The notes under the pieces are model-generated. The model was not told the origin of the DNA. It did no database searches and saw only the letters and a program-made list of their open reading frames with translations. A stretch of 64,000 nt of DNA from Flavobacteriales bacterium (GTDB lineage: Bacteria; Bacteroidota; Bacteroidia; Flavobacteriales_E; Vicingaceae): the NCBI GenBank assembly GCA_020635795.1, contig JACJZD010000001.1, positions 1,187,001 through 1,251,000 on the forward strand. Reading direction: 5' to 3'. A program made the translations under genes and the position numbers. Shown here in pieces: positions 7,929 through 18,100 of the stretch. How positions within the stretch are numbered: the first letter of the stretch is position 1; each line of letters begins with the position of its first letter.

Positions 7929-8792
7929 TTAACGTAATTTAACATTGCAAGAACCTATATATCTGTCTTTGTTGTATATTTCAACCTTGTATATACCAGA
8001 TTTTAATCTTTCTTTTGGCTCATAAGTCATTTCTATTCGTTTAGAAACTTTTATTTCACTTTTCCCTAAACTAGCGTACAAAACATCGTTATTGTTAGAA
8101 ATATTAACCGCTATTTCTTTACTGTTTCCTTCTATGATATTACCGTCAGGTTTAATCACTTTAAATGAAATGGTTTCTACCATATTTTCTGGCACTTTAA
8201 AGTTAACACCTAGTTTTTTTGTTCTTTTTGCAACAACAGTTAACTTTCCTTTTTTTCTGGTAGTCTCCATTAAATAATTATCAGCAGTAATAGAGCTTAA
8301 CAATTCCAAATTTGCCGCCAGTTGTTTATTTTCTTCTGTTAATGAGGCTAAAGACTGGTTTAAAAAGTTATTATCATTATTTAATTTATCTATGGTTTCT
8401 TTTAGTGCTAAAATTTTAGTCTCCTGTTCTTTTTTTAACTTGTTAAGTTCTGCTAATTGTTTTTTTAGCTGGTTTACTTTACCATTTTCTTTATTTAACC
8501 TTGAAATTTCAATTTCTTTAGCAGAAATAGCCTTATTAATTTGCGAGATGTTTTGTTCTAACTCTCCATTAAGTTTCTTTAAAGCATTATTGTTAAAAGC
8601 ATAATCTTCAATATCTTTAAATAGTGCTAGTTTTTCTGACAACATTAATTCATTGGCAATTTTTTGCTCATTTAAATTACTTTGCAACTCATTATTGTTT
8701 AAATATAAAGTAGAAGTAGAGATAATTGATGCGGCTAAAACAATACCTAATCCTAGTGTAATTGCTTTTTGTTTTTGTGTTAAATTTTCCAT
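7929..8792 (-). CDS. Membrane-anchored coiled-coil protein of unknown function
   Basis: 287 residues. There is one membrane segment at about 11-31 (AITLGLGIVLAASIISTSTL). A long coiled coil follows from about 33 to 165, rich in Leu, Lys, Glu and Asn (for example LKKQLAELNKLKKEQETKIL). A C-terminal beta-rich domain of about 115 residues ends YKVEIYNKDRYIGSCNVKLR. The layout suggests an inner-membrane protein whose periplasmic or cytosolic rod carries a small globular end. I do not recognise a named family. The 95-residue gene lies 27 bases upstream on the same strand, so they probably share a transcript. Confidence 0.8.
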   Translation of the reverse strand: MENLTQKQKAITLGLGIVLAASIISTSTLYLNNNELQSNLNEQKIANELMLSEKLALFKDIEDYAFNNNALKKLNGELEQNISQINKAISAKEIEISRLNKENGKVNQLKKQLAELNKLKKEQETKILALKETIDKLNNDNNFLNQSLASLTEENKQLAANLELLSSITADNYLMETTRKKGKLTVVAKRTKKLGVNFKVPENMVETISFKVIKPDGNIIEGNSKEIAVNISNNNDVLYASLGKSEIKVSKRIEMTYEPKERLKSGIYKVEIYNKDRYIGSCNVKLR

Positions 8793-8819
8793 TTTATTAA
8801 AATTTAATGTGGTAAGTAA

Positions 8820-9107
8820 TTAAAGGGTATTTATAACAACATCTTCAATTGCTGATATTGGAATAATTGTTCCTCCTTTTATTTGGATGTATGCTTCAGA
8901 AACAAACCAAACTGTGGTGTACACCATCCAAGAACCTTCGATGGAATGAAACATTATTTTAAGCTTGTGCTTGTACGAGTTTCCTAAAATTTCTCCTTGT
9001 TTCAGCAAATCATACCTCAAATGAATTTTATCGGATTCATTTAAAACATCTGATTTTTTAAATTTCAGGTTTTTGATTTCCTCTTTTTGAATTAATGTTG
9101 TTTCCAT
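8820..9107 (-). CDS. Small conserved-looking protein of unknown function
   Basis: 95 residues, soluble. Features are a Lys/Glu-rich start (METTLIQKEEIKNLKFKKSD), a central LRYDLLKQGEILGNSYKHKL, and a C-terminal strand region with WMVYTTVWFVSEAYIQIKGG and IPISAIEDV. The alternating hydrophobic pattern suggests a small beta-rich domain. No family recognised. It is followed 27 bases later by the coiled-coil membrane protein and preceded by 96 bases that separate it from the histidine kinase gene. Codon use resembles its neighbours. Confidence 0.7.
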   Translation of the reverse strand: METTLIQKEEIKNLKFKKSDVLNESDKIHLRYDLLKQGEILGNSYKHKLKIMFHSIEGSWMVYTTVWFVSEAYIQIKGGTIIPISAIEDVVINTL

Positions 9108-9203
9108 AGTTTCTAGTATTAATTATGAAACAAATTTTGGAAACCTAAATTAAAAGGACATTAATTACAAATTAAAAAGCTATTAAAAAAAAAGGTTGTT
9201 GAT

Positions 9204-10580
9204 TTAATTAGAAATTGGAATGATCATTTTAACTGTTGTACCATTATTGATTTTGGAGACAATATCTAATTGTCCACCATGAATTTCCATTATTTTTTTA
9301 GTTAAAGGTAATCCTAAGCCACTTCCAGAAATATTTTTGGCATTTTGAGCCCTATAAAATGGTTGGAAAACCTTCTCCAATTCGTCAGGTTCGATACCAA
9401 TACCATTATCTATAAATTCTATAGTAAACAACTTATCAATTACAGAAAGATTAATACTAACAGAATTATCAGCCGAATACTTACAAGCATTGTCCATTAA
9501 ATTAAAAATGGCGGTTTTGAGGAGGTGCTCATTTCCATTAATGGTAAGCAAGCTCTCATCATCTATTGAAGTAATAAATTGAATAGCAATCTTATATTCT
9601 TTTTTTCTGTTTAATAATTCCGTTCTTGCAGACCATAATAATTCATCAATCCGAACTTTTTGTTTAGTAATTGCAGATATGTCTGAACTGGCTTTTGCTA
9701 AATCAAGCAACCCATTAGAAATTTCATTTAAGTTTTTTATATCATCTAAAATAGATTTAAGAATATCTTTATACTCACCCTGACTTCTGGCTTTCATTAG
9801 TGTAACCTCAATTTGTCCTGTTATAGCCGTTAAAGGAGTTCTTAATTCATGTGAGGCGTTAGAAACAAAGCTTTTCTGCATACCAAAAGCAGATTCTAAT
9901 TGTTCTAACATTCGATTAAATGTGATGGCTAATTGAGATATTTCATCTGTCCCATTTCCTTCATCAACCCTTAAATTTAAACTAGAAATGGTTATCTTTT
10001 CTACTTGATTTACAACCTCCGACATTGGTTTTAATGCTCTTGCAGCAAACATTTTACCTAAAAACACTATAATACCTATACTCAATAAAAAACCAAGAAT
10101 AAGCACCCATTTTAAGTTGTTTAGTTTGTTTCTACCATAAATATCTAAAGCAGAAGCAATCACAACAAACCTATCAAATTTATCAGTGTATAATAGACCT
10201 AAAACCTCATGGTTTTTATAAACTAATCGAACTTCATTTTCAAGTCTTATTTGATTAAGCAATTCTTCTGTAACAAATAAATTGTTTTCATCAGAACTGT
10301 TGTAGATTAATTTATTCTTGTAATCAAAAATCATTACCTTTTCATCATACAAAGAAACATTGGTGTTTTTATCAATAATTTTCAATAAATCATGATCAAC
10401 TTCTTGAACATCTACAAGAAGTCTGGCTGTGCTGATAGCTTTGTTTTCAAGTCGTGAATAGAACTCAGATACTCGATAAGTTGCAGAAAAATAATAGACG
10501 CTAACTGAAAACAATATAAGAATTAGCGATACTATTAAGGTAAACTGAAGGGTTAACTTGGTTTTAATGTTTAAATTCAT
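9204..10580 (-). CDS. Membrane sensor histidine kinase (HAMP-HisKA-HATPase)
   Basis: 458 residues. TM1 is at about 9-32 and TM2 at about 156-180, enclosing a sensor region of about 125 residues facing the periplasm. The HAMP linker runs about 180-235 and is followed by the HisKA box SFVSNASHELRTPLTAITG (His about 244). The ATPase has the N box MDNACKYSAD, the G1 box FIDNGIGIEPDE and the G2 box GSGLGLPLTKKIMEIHGG. It overlaps its upstream response regulator gene by 4 bases (ATGA), so the pair forms an operon and probably a cognate two-component system. The signal is unknown; no target genes are adjacent. Confidence 0.95.
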   Translation of the reverse strand: MNLNIKTKLTLQFTLIVSLILILFSVSVYYFSATYRVSEFYSRLENKAISTARLLVDVQEVDHDLLKIIDKNTNVSLYDEKVMIFDYKNKLIYNSSDENNLFVTEELLNQIRLENEVRLVYKNHEVLGLLYTDKFDRFVVIASALDIYGRNKLNNLKWVLILGFLLSIGIIVFLGKMFAARALKPMSEVVNQVEKITISSLNLRVDEGNGTDEISQLAITFNRMLEQLESAFGMQKSFVSNASHELRTPLTAITGQIEVTLMKARSQGEYKDILKSILDDIKNLNEISNGLLDLAKASSDISAITKQKVRIDELLWSARTELLNRKKEYKIAIQFITSIDDESLLTINGNEHLLKTAIFNLMDNACKYSADNSVSINLSVIDKLFTIEFIDNGIGIEPDELEKVFQPFYRAQNAKNISGSGLGLPLTKKIMEIHGGQLDIVSKINNGTTVKMIIPISN

Positions 10581-11275
10581 TCTTTACCTTCTTTTAACAC
10601 ATATCCAATACCTGTTTGAGTATGAATAAGTTTAGGAGAGAAATCTTTATCTATTTTTTTACGTAAAAAATTCACGTAAACATCTATAACATTTGTTCCT
10701 GTATCGAACGAAATATCCCATACTTTTTCAGCAATATCCAATCGAGTTAACACTCTACCTTTATTTCGTAATAAGTATTCTAACAATGCAAATTCTTTCT
10801 GGGTTAAATCAATTTTAATTCCATCTCTTTTTACCTCATAAGTATCTAAATTCATTTCTAGATTTAAAAAAGTGATTAGATTACTACCATTTTCTATGTT
10901 TGAATTACGCTTTAGTAATGATTTTATTCTTGCCAACAGTTCCCTAAATTCAAATGGTTTAATCAAATAATCATCAGCTCCAGCATCAAACCCAGTTAAT
11001 TTATCCTCAGTTGTACCCAAAGCTGTTAACATTAAAATAGGCACTTTAATGTTTTTATGTCTTATTTCTTTACAGAGTTCTACTCCGTTTTTTAAAGGCA
11101 TGTTCACATCTAGTATAATTAGATTGTAATTTTTAGAATCAAACATTCTTTTACCAATATTGCCATCGTAGGCAATATCAACAACAAAACCATTTTCTTC
11201 TAATCCTAACTTTATAAAAGAAGCTACTTTTGGTTCATCTTCAACGACTAGAATGTTAATTTCTTTTTGTATCAT
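10577..11275 (-). CDS. OmpR/PhoB-family response regulator
   Basis: 232 residues, normal length. The receiver domain (1-120) has acidic residues in VVEDEP, the phosphoacceptor Asp56 in IILDVNMPLKNG, the Thr in MLTALG and the Lys in YLIKPF. The C-terminal winged helix (about 130-230) has LTQKEFALLEYLLRNKGRVL and the typical end IHTQTGIGYVLKEGKE. It is a DNA-binding transcription factor controlled by phosphorylation. It precedes the histidine kinase gene with a 4-base overlap. Upstream lies the clpC terminator, so transcription must begin within the roughly 70 bases after it. Confidence 0.96.
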   Translation of the reverse strand: MIQKEINILVVEDEPKVASFIKLGLEENGFVVDIAYDGNIGKRMFDSKNYNLIILDVNMPLKNGVELCKEIRHKNIKVPILMLTALGTTEDKLTGFDAGADDYLIKPFEFRELLARIKSLLKRNSNIENGSNLITFLNLEMNLDTYEVKRDGIKIDLTQKEFALLEYLLRNKGRVLTRLDIAEKVWDISFDTGTNVIDVYVNFLRKKIDKDFSPKLIHTQTGIGYVLKEGKE

Positions 11276-11351
11276 CTTTTTGATTTATAAGTGCAAAGTA
11301 ATGTTATAATTAAATGCAGGTAAATTAAAATACCATTAATTTTTACTTCAT

Positions 11352-11386
11352 AAAAAAGCCCCACCATATTGCGGGGCTTTTTTTTT
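11352..11386 (-). terminator. Rho-independent terminator of clpC
   Basis: The hairpin core GCCCC/GGGGC is flanked by 6 A on one side and 9 T on the other, positioned directly at the clpC stop codon. Read on the minus strand it is a G/C stem followed by a TTTTTT run. Confidence 0.9.
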
Positions 11387-13940
11387 ATTCTTTTTCTGAT
11401 TCAGAACTATTTTTTTTCTTTTTTGCTTTCTGAACAGAAATAACAAGTTCTTCCTTGTTTTCGTGCAAATCAACCATTATGGTGTCTCCTTCAGTTAATT
11501 TAGACTGAATAATTTCTTCTGCTAAAGGATCTTCCAAGTATTTTTGAATAGCACGTTTTAATGGGCGAGCACCAAATGCAGAGTCATAACCTTTATCCGC
11601 AATAAAATCTTTAGCGGGTTCGGTTAAATTAATTTGGTAACCCAATTCAATGATTCTCTTGTACAAACTTTGTAATTCAATATCAATAATTTTATGAATG
11701 TCTTCTTGTGTTAAATGATTAAACATTACCACATCATCAATTCTATTTAAGAATTCGGGAGCAAAAGCTTTTTTAAGTGCATTTTGTATTACAGATGCCG
11801 AATGTTCATCAGCACTTTCTTTTTTAGCTGCTGTAGAAAAACCAACGCCTTGTCCAAAATCTTTTAATTGACGAGCCCCAATGTTAGAGGTCATGATAAT
11901 GATAGTGTTTTTGAAGTTTATTTTTCTTCCTAAACTATCTGTCAACTGACCATCATCTAACGCTTGTAATAAAATATTGAACACATCTGGATGAGCTTTT
12001 TCAACTTCATCTAATAAAACAATAGAGTAGGGCTTTCTTCTCACTTTTTCTGTTAATTGTCCGCCTTCTTCATAACCAACATACCCTGGAGGTGCGCCAA
12101 CTAAACGAGAAACAGCAAATTTTTCCATGTACTCACTCATGTCAATACGAATTAATGCATCTTCTGAGTCGAACATTGTTCTAGCCAATACTTTAGCTAA
12201 CTGTGTTTTACCAACACCTGTCGGACCTAAAAATATAAACGAACCAATTGGTTTGTTTGGGTCTTTTAATCCAGCACGGTTTCTTTGAATAGCTTTAACT
12301 ACTTTTTTTACTGCTTCATCCTGACCAATAACTTTACCCATCATGAGTTCACTCATTTTGAATAATTTATCTCCTTCAGCTTGAGCAATACGTTGAGTAG
12401 GTATTCCAGTCATCATACCTACAACTTCTGCAACATTATCTTCAGTAACAGTTTCTTTGTGGTTTTTCGTTTCTTCGTCCCACGCATTTTTAGCGTTATC
12501 TAAATCTCTTAATAGGTTTCGCTCTGTATCTCTTAATTGAGCTGCTTCTTCATATTTCTGACTTCTTACAACTTGGTTTTTCTTCTCTTTAATGTCTTCA
12601 ATTTTCTTTTCAATATCCAAGATGTTTTTTGGAACTTTTATGTTGGTTATGTGAACACGAGAACCAGCTTCATCTAAAGCATCCAAAGCCTTATCAGGCA
12701 AATGCCTATCGGTTATGTATCTATCGGTTAATTTCACACAAGCTTCAATAGCTTCAGGCGTGTAAATTACGTTGTGATGGGTTTCGTATTTTTCTTTTAC
12801 ATTATTTAATATGATAATAGTCTCCTCAACTGAAGTTGGCTCAATCATTACTTTTTGGAAACGACGCTCTAGAGCTCCATCTTTTTCTATGTACTGACGG
12901 TATTCATCTAAAGTAGTAGCACCAATACATTGTATTTCACCTCTTGCCAATGCAGGTTTAAACATATTAGAAGCATCTAATGAACCTGATGCTCCACCAG
13001 CCCCAATAATGGTATGAATTTCATCAATAAAAAGGATAATGTCAGGAGATTTTTCCAACTCGTTCATTACCGCTTTCATTCGTTCCTCAAACTGACCTCT
13101 GTATTTTGTTCCTGCAACCAACGAAGCCAAATCAAGTGTTACAATTCGTTTTCCGAATAAAACCCTTGAAACCTTTTTTTGAATAATTCTTAAAGCCAAT
13201 CCTTCAGCTATAGCAGATTTACCAACACCAGGTTCACCAAGCAAAATAGGATTGTTCTTTTTTCTACGTGATAATATTTGAGAAACACGTTCTATTTCTT
13301 TCTCACGACCAACAATAGGGTCTAATTTACCTTCTTCGGCATATTTGGTTAAATCTCTACCAAAATTATCTAATACAGGAGTTTTTGATTTCGCATCTGT
13401 CGATTTTGCAGCGCCAGAACCCGAACTACCCATAAAACCCTTTCCGTCATCGTCATCTTCATTATCAGATGGAAATTCTGCTTTTGGAAGTTGATCCTCT
13501 TCAACTAAATTTAATATCATAATTTCTTCTTTAACATCGTTATAATTTACATTCAATAAGTTTAAAACTTTTGAAGCAACACTATTTTCTTCTTTTAATA
13601 TCGATAACAAAAGGTGTTCAGTACCAATAATGTTATTTTTAAACATCTTTGCCTCTAAATAAGTTATCTTTAATACCTTTTCGGCTTGTTTAATCAAAGG
13701 TATATTAGCCATTGTATGTGTTGCAGCATCGCCAGCCTTAGTTGATTCTTCAAGTTTTAATCGAAGCTCTTTAATATCAACCCCCAGCGATTTTAATATT
13801 TTAATGGCTAAACCATTTCCTTCTCTTATAATACCTAATAAAAGATGTTCTACACCAATGTAGTCATGACCTAAACGTAAAGCTTCTTCTTTACTGTAAG
13901 TGATAACATCTTTAACTTTTACTGAAAAATTCGCATCCAT
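11385..13940 (-). CDS. clpC: ClpC-type AAA+ chaperone of the Clp protease
   Basis: 851 residues from the ATG at 13940; a longer form would need a TTG start and adds residues not usual in the family. ClpC unfolds substrates and feeds them to ClpP. Two Clp_N repeats cover about 1-145 (YSKEEALRLGHDYIGVEHLL). AAA-1 has Walker A GEPGVGKSA and Walker B ILFIDEIHT. A UVR/middle domain spans about 410-490. AAA-2 has GPTGVGKTQ and VLLDEVEKAHP. An Arg-rich sensor-2 region (SAFGARPLKRAIQ) and a Lys/Ser-rich tail close the protein. No clpP is in the window. It is separated from divergent gyrA by about 220 bases. Confidence 0.95.
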   Translation of the reverse strand: MDANFSVKVKDVITYSKEEALRLGHDYIGVEHLLLGIIREGNGLAIKILKSLGVDIKELRLKLEESTKAGDAATHTMANIPLIKQAEKVLKITYLEAKMFKNNIIGTEHLLLSILKEENSVASKVLNLLNVNYNDVKEEIMILNLVEEDQLPKAEFPSDNEDDDDGKGFMGSSGSGAAKSTDAKSKTPVLDNFGRDLTKYAEEGKLDPIVGREKEIERVSQILSRRKKNNPILLGEPGVGKSAIAEGLALRIIQKKVSRVLFGKRIVTLDLASLVAGTKYRGQFEERMKAVMNELEKSPDIILFIDEIHTIIGAGGASGSLDASNMFKPALARGEIQCIGATTLDEYRQYIEKDGALERRFQKVMIEPTSVEETIIILNNVKEKYETHHNVIYTPEAIEACVKLTDRYITDRHLPDKALDALDEAGSRVHITNIKVPKNILDIEKKIEDIKEKKNQVVRSQKYEEAAQLRDTERNLLRDLDNAKNAWDEETKNHKETVTEDNVAEVVGMMTGIPTQRIAQAEGDKLFKMSELMMGKVIGQDEAVKKVVKAIQRNRAGLKDPNKPIGSFIFLGPTGVGKTQLAKVLARTMFDSEDALIRIDMSEYMEKFAVSRLVGAPPGYVGYEEGGQLTEKVRRKPYSIVLLDEVEKAHPDVFNILLQALDDGQLTDSLGRKINFKNTIIIMTSNIGARQLKDFGQGVGFSTAAKKESADEHSASVIQNALKKAFAPEFLNRIDDVVMFNHLTQEDIHKIIDIELQSLYKRIIELGYQINLTEPAKDFIADKGYDSAFGARPLKRAIQKYLEDPLAEEIIQSKLTEGDTIMVDLHENKEELVISVQKAKKKKNSSESEKE

Positions 13941-13996
13941 AAATTTAGTTTTTAGACTCAACTCGATTAATAAAGTTAAGACTTATTGGCTTAATT

Positions 13997-14004
13997 CAAA
14001 AGTA
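13997..14004 (-). promoter_or_regulatory. Candidate -7 box upstream of clpC
   Basis: Read on the minus strand this is TACTTTTG, an exact TAnnTTTG match about 57 bases before the ATG at 13940. No good -33 box is seen at 19-base spacing, so support is partial. Confidence 0.3.
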
Positions 14005-14163
14005 AATATATATCAAATATTTAACCGTTTATGAAGATGTTCATTTTTCAACAAAAATTTGTTAGTAAGTAAGTCTTTTTTTTAAGGGGAAAACCTTTTT
14101 TTAATGTGTATTTTCGAAGGTCTAAAAAAAAGGTATTTTATTGAGTTTAAATAAGGAAAAATT

Positions 14164-16740
14164 ATGGCTGAAGGAGAAAAAATAATTCAGATAAATATTG
14201 ATGATGAAATGAGATCAGCGTACATCGATTATTCGATGTCGGTTATTGTTTCTCGTGCTTTACCTGATGTGAGAGATGGTTTAAAACCAGTACACAGAAG
14301 AATTTTGTACGGTATGATGGATTTAGGTGTACGTTCAAATAGTGCACATAAAAAATCAGCAAGAATTGTAGGTGAGGTTTTAGGTAAGTATCACCCGCAT
14401 GGCGATACTGCAGTTTACGACTCTATGGTGCGTATGGCACAAGAATGGTCGTTACGATACATGTTGGTTGACGGACAAGGTAACTTTGGATCTGTTGATG
14501 GTGATAGTCCTGCTGCAATGCGTTACACAGAGGCTAGGTTAAGAAAGATTGCCGAAGACATGTTGGCAGATATCGACAAAGAAACGGTTGATTTTAAATT
14601 AAACTTTGATGATTCGTTGGAAGAACCAACGGTATTACCAACAAGAATACCTGCTTTGTTAATAAATGGAGCGTCGGGTATTGCTGTAGGTATGGCAACT
14701 AATATGGCCCCTCATAACTTAACAGAGGTTATTGATGGTATTGTTGCTTACATTAATAATAAAGATATCGATGTTGAAGGCTTGATGCAACACATCAAAG
14801 CTCCTGATTTCCCAACAGGTGGTATTATTTATGGTTACGGAGGTGTTAAGGAAGCATTTGAAACTGGTAGAGGACGTATTGTAATGCGTGCAAAAGCGGA
14901 GATTGAAGAAGTAGGATCGGGTAGAATGCAAATTATTGTTTCAGAAATACCTTATCAAACCAACAAGGCTGAAATGATTAAGAAAACAGCCGATTTAATC
15001 AACGATAAAAAAATCGAAGGGATTTCTGATATTAGAGATGAGTCGGATAGAAATGGTATGCGAATTGTTTACGAATTAAAACGTGAAGCAATTGCGAATG
15101 TAGTATTAAATAATTTATTTAAATATACAGGGTTACAAACCTCATTTAGTGTAAATAACATTGCTTTAGTTAAAGGAAGACCTGTAATGTTAAACCTAAA
15201 AGATATTATTGTTGAGTTTGTTGAATTTAGACATGAGGTTGTAGTAAAAAGAGCTCAATACGATTTAAGAAAAGCAGAAGAAAGAGCTCATATTTTAGAA
15301 GGTTTAATTATTGCTTCTGATAACATTGACGAAGTAATAAAAATAATTAGAGCATCAAATAGCCCAGATGAAGCAAGAGAAAGCTTAATGGAGCGATTTA
15401 ATTTATCTGACCTACAGTCGAGAGCGATTGTTGAAATGAGATTAAGACAATTAACAGGACTGGAGCAAGATAAGTTAAGAGCTGAATTCGAACAAATCAT
15501 GAATTTAATTAAAGATTTGCAAGATATTTTAGCAAATGAAGAACGAAGAATGCAAATTATTATTGATGAGTTATTAGAAGTTAAAGCTAAATATGGCGAC
15601 GAGCGTAGAAGTGTTATCGAATACGCTGGTGGTGACTTTAGTATCGAAGACATGATTCCTGATGAAGAGGTGGTAGTTACTATTTCTCATTTGGGTTACA
15701 TGAAACGTACTTCTTTATCGGAATACAAATTACAAAATAGAGGAGGAGTAGGCTCAAAAGGAACGGCAACTCGTGATGAAGATTTCTTAGAACACTTATT
15801 TGTAGCAACTACACACAACTATTTGCTAGTGTTTACTGAAAAAGGTAAGTGTTATTGGATGCGAGTATTTGAAATTCCAGAAGGTACAAAACAATCGAAA
15901 GGTAGAGCTATTCAAAACCTAATCAATATTGAGCCTGATGATAAAATTTTAACATACATCAATGTTAAAGATTTAAAAGATGATGATTACATTAACAACA
16001 ACTACATTGTAATGTGTACCAAAAAAGGAATCATCAAGAAAACTACTTTAGAAGCCTATTCTCGTCCAAGAGCCAATGGTATTAATGCCATTACAGTTAG
16101 AGAAGGAGATTTATTGTTAGAAGCAAAATTAACTTCAGGTAAGGACGAAATTATTATGGCGATTAAATCAGGACGTGCAATTCGTTTTAACGAAGAAAAA
16201 GTTCGTCCAATGGGTAGAAACGCTTCAGGTGTAAGAGGAGTTACCATTCCTGAAAATGGCGAAGTAATTGGTATGATTACCATTACTGACCCAGAATCGC
16301 AACATATTTTAGTAGTTTCAGAAAATGGTTACGGTAAACGTTCTGATGTTGAAGATTATAGAGTTACTAACAGAGGTGGTAAAGGTGTTAAAACCATTAA
16401 TGTTACCGATAAAACAGGTAATTTAATTGCAATTAAATGTGTTACTGACGAGGATGATTTAATGATTATCAACAAATCCGGTATCGTTATTCGTTTAGCT
16501 GTAAAAGATTTACGCGTAATGGGTAGAGCTACTCAAGGTGTTCGTTTAATAAACTTACGTAACGGCGATTCTATTGCTGCAGTAACTCGAGTTGAACACA
16601 ATGAAGATGAGGAGACAGATCAAATAGATGAAGAAGGAAATGTTGTTGCAAAACAAGTTTCTGATGCTGATGTAGCTGACGAAACTGATAGTGGCAAGGA
16701 TATTGATAATACAGAAGAAGATTTAAACAACGAAGAATAA
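14164..16740 (+). CDS. gyrA: DNA gyrase subunit A
   Basis: 858 residues, normal length. GyrA is the DNA-breaking and rejoining subunit that, with GyrB, introduces negative supercoils. The N-terminal breakage-reunion domain has ALPDVRDGLKPVHRRILYGM and the catalytic Tyr121 in AAMRYTEARL. The quinolone-resistance region reads HPHGDTAVYDSMVRMAQ, with Asp where Escherichia coli has Ser83-type polarity nearby. The GyrA box is QNRGGVGSKG, and six beta-pinwheel blades run to about 815. A highly acidic tail (about 816-858, rich in Asp and Glu) is a feature of many gyrases. A TPR gene follows after 11 bases and is probably cotranscribed. Confidence 0.97.
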   Translation: MAEGEKIIQINIDDEMRSAYIDYSMSVIVSRALPDVRDGLKPVHRRILYGMMDLGVRSNSAHKKSARIVGEVLGKYHPHGDTAVYDSMVRMAQEWSLRYMLVDGQGNFGSVDGDSPAAMRYTEARLRKIAEDMLADIDKETVDFKLNFDDSLEEPTVLPTRIPALLINGASGIAVGMATNMAPHNLTEVIDGIVAYINNKDIDVEGLMQHIKAPDFPTGGIIYGYGGVKEAFETGRGRIVMRAKAEIEEVGSGRMQIIVSEIPYQTNKAEMIKKTADLINDKKIEGISDIRDESDRNGMRIVYELKREAIANVVLNNLFKYTGLQTSFSVNNIALVKGRPVMLNLKDIIVEFVEFRHEVVVKRAQYDLRKAEERAHILEGLIIASDNIDEVIKIIRASNSPDEARESLMERFNLSDLQSRAIVEMRLRQLTGLEQDKLRAEFEQIMNLIKDLQDILANEERRMQIIIDELLEVKAKYGDERRSVIEYAGGDFSIEDMIPDEEVVVTISHLGYMKRTSLSEYKLQNRGGVGSKGTATRDEDFLEHLFVATTHNYLLVFTEKGKCYWMRVFEIPEGTKQSKGRAIQNLINIEPDDKILTYINVKDLKDDDYINNNYIVMCTKKGIIKKTTLEAYSRPRANGINAITVREGDLLLEAKLTSGKDEIIMAIKSGRAIRFNEEKVRPMGRNASGVRGVTIPENGEVIGMITITDPESQHILVVSENGYGKRSDVEDYRVTNRGGKGVKTINVTDKTGNLIAIKCVTDEDDLMIINKSGIVIRLAVKDLRVMGRATQGVRLINLRNGDSIAAVTRVEHNEDEETDQIDEEGNVVAKQVSDADVADETDSGKDIDNTEEDLNNEE

Positions 16741-16751
16741 AATTAAAATTT

Positions 16752-18032
16752 ATGAAAAAAACAGTTTTAACAATAACCACTATTGTTGTAGCTTCCTTAG
16801 GATTTGCTCAAAAAGCTAAAGTGGTGAGTGCTTACAATTACAATAAAGCATTCGAACGTTCATTAAAATGTAGCGAATTAGTTGATGGTTTAGCTGCAAT
16901 TAATGAAGCAATTAATGATGCTGAAGCTCAAACATGGGCAAAAACGTGGTATTACAGAGGTAACCTTTACTTTAATGTTTTAGCAAGTAAAACAAGCAAA
17001 GAATCGTGTGTGAGTTTAGATGCAGATGCTCTAGAAAAATGTACTGATTCGTATATGAAAGCTATGGTATTAAATTTTCAAGACCCAGAACTTAAAAAAC
17101 TTGACTTAGAAAAAGATGAAGATGTAATGAAGTTTATGATGGCCATTAAAGAGGCATTTGAAGGTAAAATCAAAGTTGATGATGAAACATACAATATGGA
17201 TATCATTAGCAGAAAAATACCTGGTTTATCTGGAGAATATGGTAATAAAGGTATTGGTCAATTCCAAAATAAAGATTACAAAGGCGCTCAAGAAAGTTTT
17301 GGTAAATCATTAATGTTGGGTCAATTTACAGGAAAGATGGATACCATGATGATGTACAATACTGCTTTAGCATCTGAATTAGCTGGTGATAACGCTACTG
17401 CAAAACAAGTTTACGAAGGTTTAATTATGTTAAAGTACAATGTTGATGGTAACGGACCAAACCTTTACATGTCTTTATCAAAAATCTACAAAAAAGAAGG
17501 CGATACTGCAAAAGCTGATGAAATTGTAAAAAAAGGTAGAAAAGCTTATCCTAACGATTATAATTTAATTGTTACTGAATTAGATGGTTATTTAGCATCA
17601 GGAAAGCACCAAGAAGCTTTAACTAATTTAGATTTAGCGATTACTAATAATCCTAAAAACGAAGTGTTATATTTTGCTAGAGGTACAGTTTACGAAAACT
17701 TAAAAAACGAAGATAAAGCTGTAGCGGATTATAAAAAAGCGATTGAAATCAAACCTGATTATTACGATGCACACTTTAACTTAGGAGCTTATTTCTTTAA
17801 TAAAGGTGCAGAAAAAATTAACGAAGCAAATGCTTTGCCTTACAACGAAACCAAAAAGTTTGAGGCAATGAAATTAGAGGCTAAAAAATTGTTTGAAACA
17901 TCAATACCATCAATAGAAAAAGCTAATGAGCTTAATCCAAAAGATGTAGATACGGCTAACATGCTTATTAAAGTATATACTCAAACAGAGCAATACGATA
18001 AAGCAAAAGCAATTAAAGCAAAATATCAATAA
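16752..18032 (+). CDS. Secreted tetratricopeptide-repeat protein
   Basis: 426 residues. A signal peptide is at 1-19 (MKKTVLTITTIVVASLGFAQ). TPR-type helical pairs run through the rest, with clear units such as FARGTVYENLKNEDKAVADY followed by KKAIEIKPDYYDAHFNLGAY. Such proteins mediate protein-protein contacts in the periplasm or at the outer membrane. The specific partner is unknown. The start lies 11 bases after gyrA stop and no terminator separates them; a terminator follows this gene, so gyrA and this gene form an operon. Similar gyrA-TPR pairs are familiar from Bacteroidota. Confidence 0.85.
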   Translation: MKKTVLTITTIVVASLGFAQKAKVVSAYNYNKAFERSLKCSELVDGLAAINEAINDAEAQTWAKTWYYRGNLYFNVLASKTSKESCVSLDADALEKCTDSYMKAMVLNFQDPELKKLDLEKDEDVMKFMMAIKEAFEGKIKVDDETYNMDIISRKIPGLSGEYGNKGIGQFQNKDYKGAQESFGKSLMLGQFTGKMDTMMMYNTALASELAGDNATAKQVYEGLIMLKYNVDGNGPNLYMSLSKIYKKEGDTAKADEIVKKGRKAYPNDYNLIVTELDGYLASGKHQEALTNLDLAITNNPKNEVLYFARGTVYENLKNEDKAVADYKKAIEIKPDYYDAHFNLGAYFFNKGAEKINEANALPYNETKKFEAMKLEAKKLFETSIPSIEKANELNPKDVDTANMLIKVYTQTEQYDKAKAIKAKYQ

Positions 18033-18051
18033 TTGATAGGTACTCGTAATC

Positions 18052-18089
18052 AAAAAAAAAGGGAAGATAAATTATCTTCCCTTTTTTTG
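18052..18089. terminator. Terminator after the gyrA-TPR operon (bidirectional)
   Basis: Stem GGGAAGATA / TATCTTCCC with a 3-base loop, flanked by 9 A and 7 T. It lies between the TPR gene and the convergent LysE gene and can serve both. Confidence 0.92.
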
Positions 18090-18100
18090 TTTTCCATCAT

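Noticed and set aside
13941..13961. ClpC start at TTG 13961
   Set aside because: Adds 7 residues not typical of ClpC; ATG at 13940 gives the standard start.
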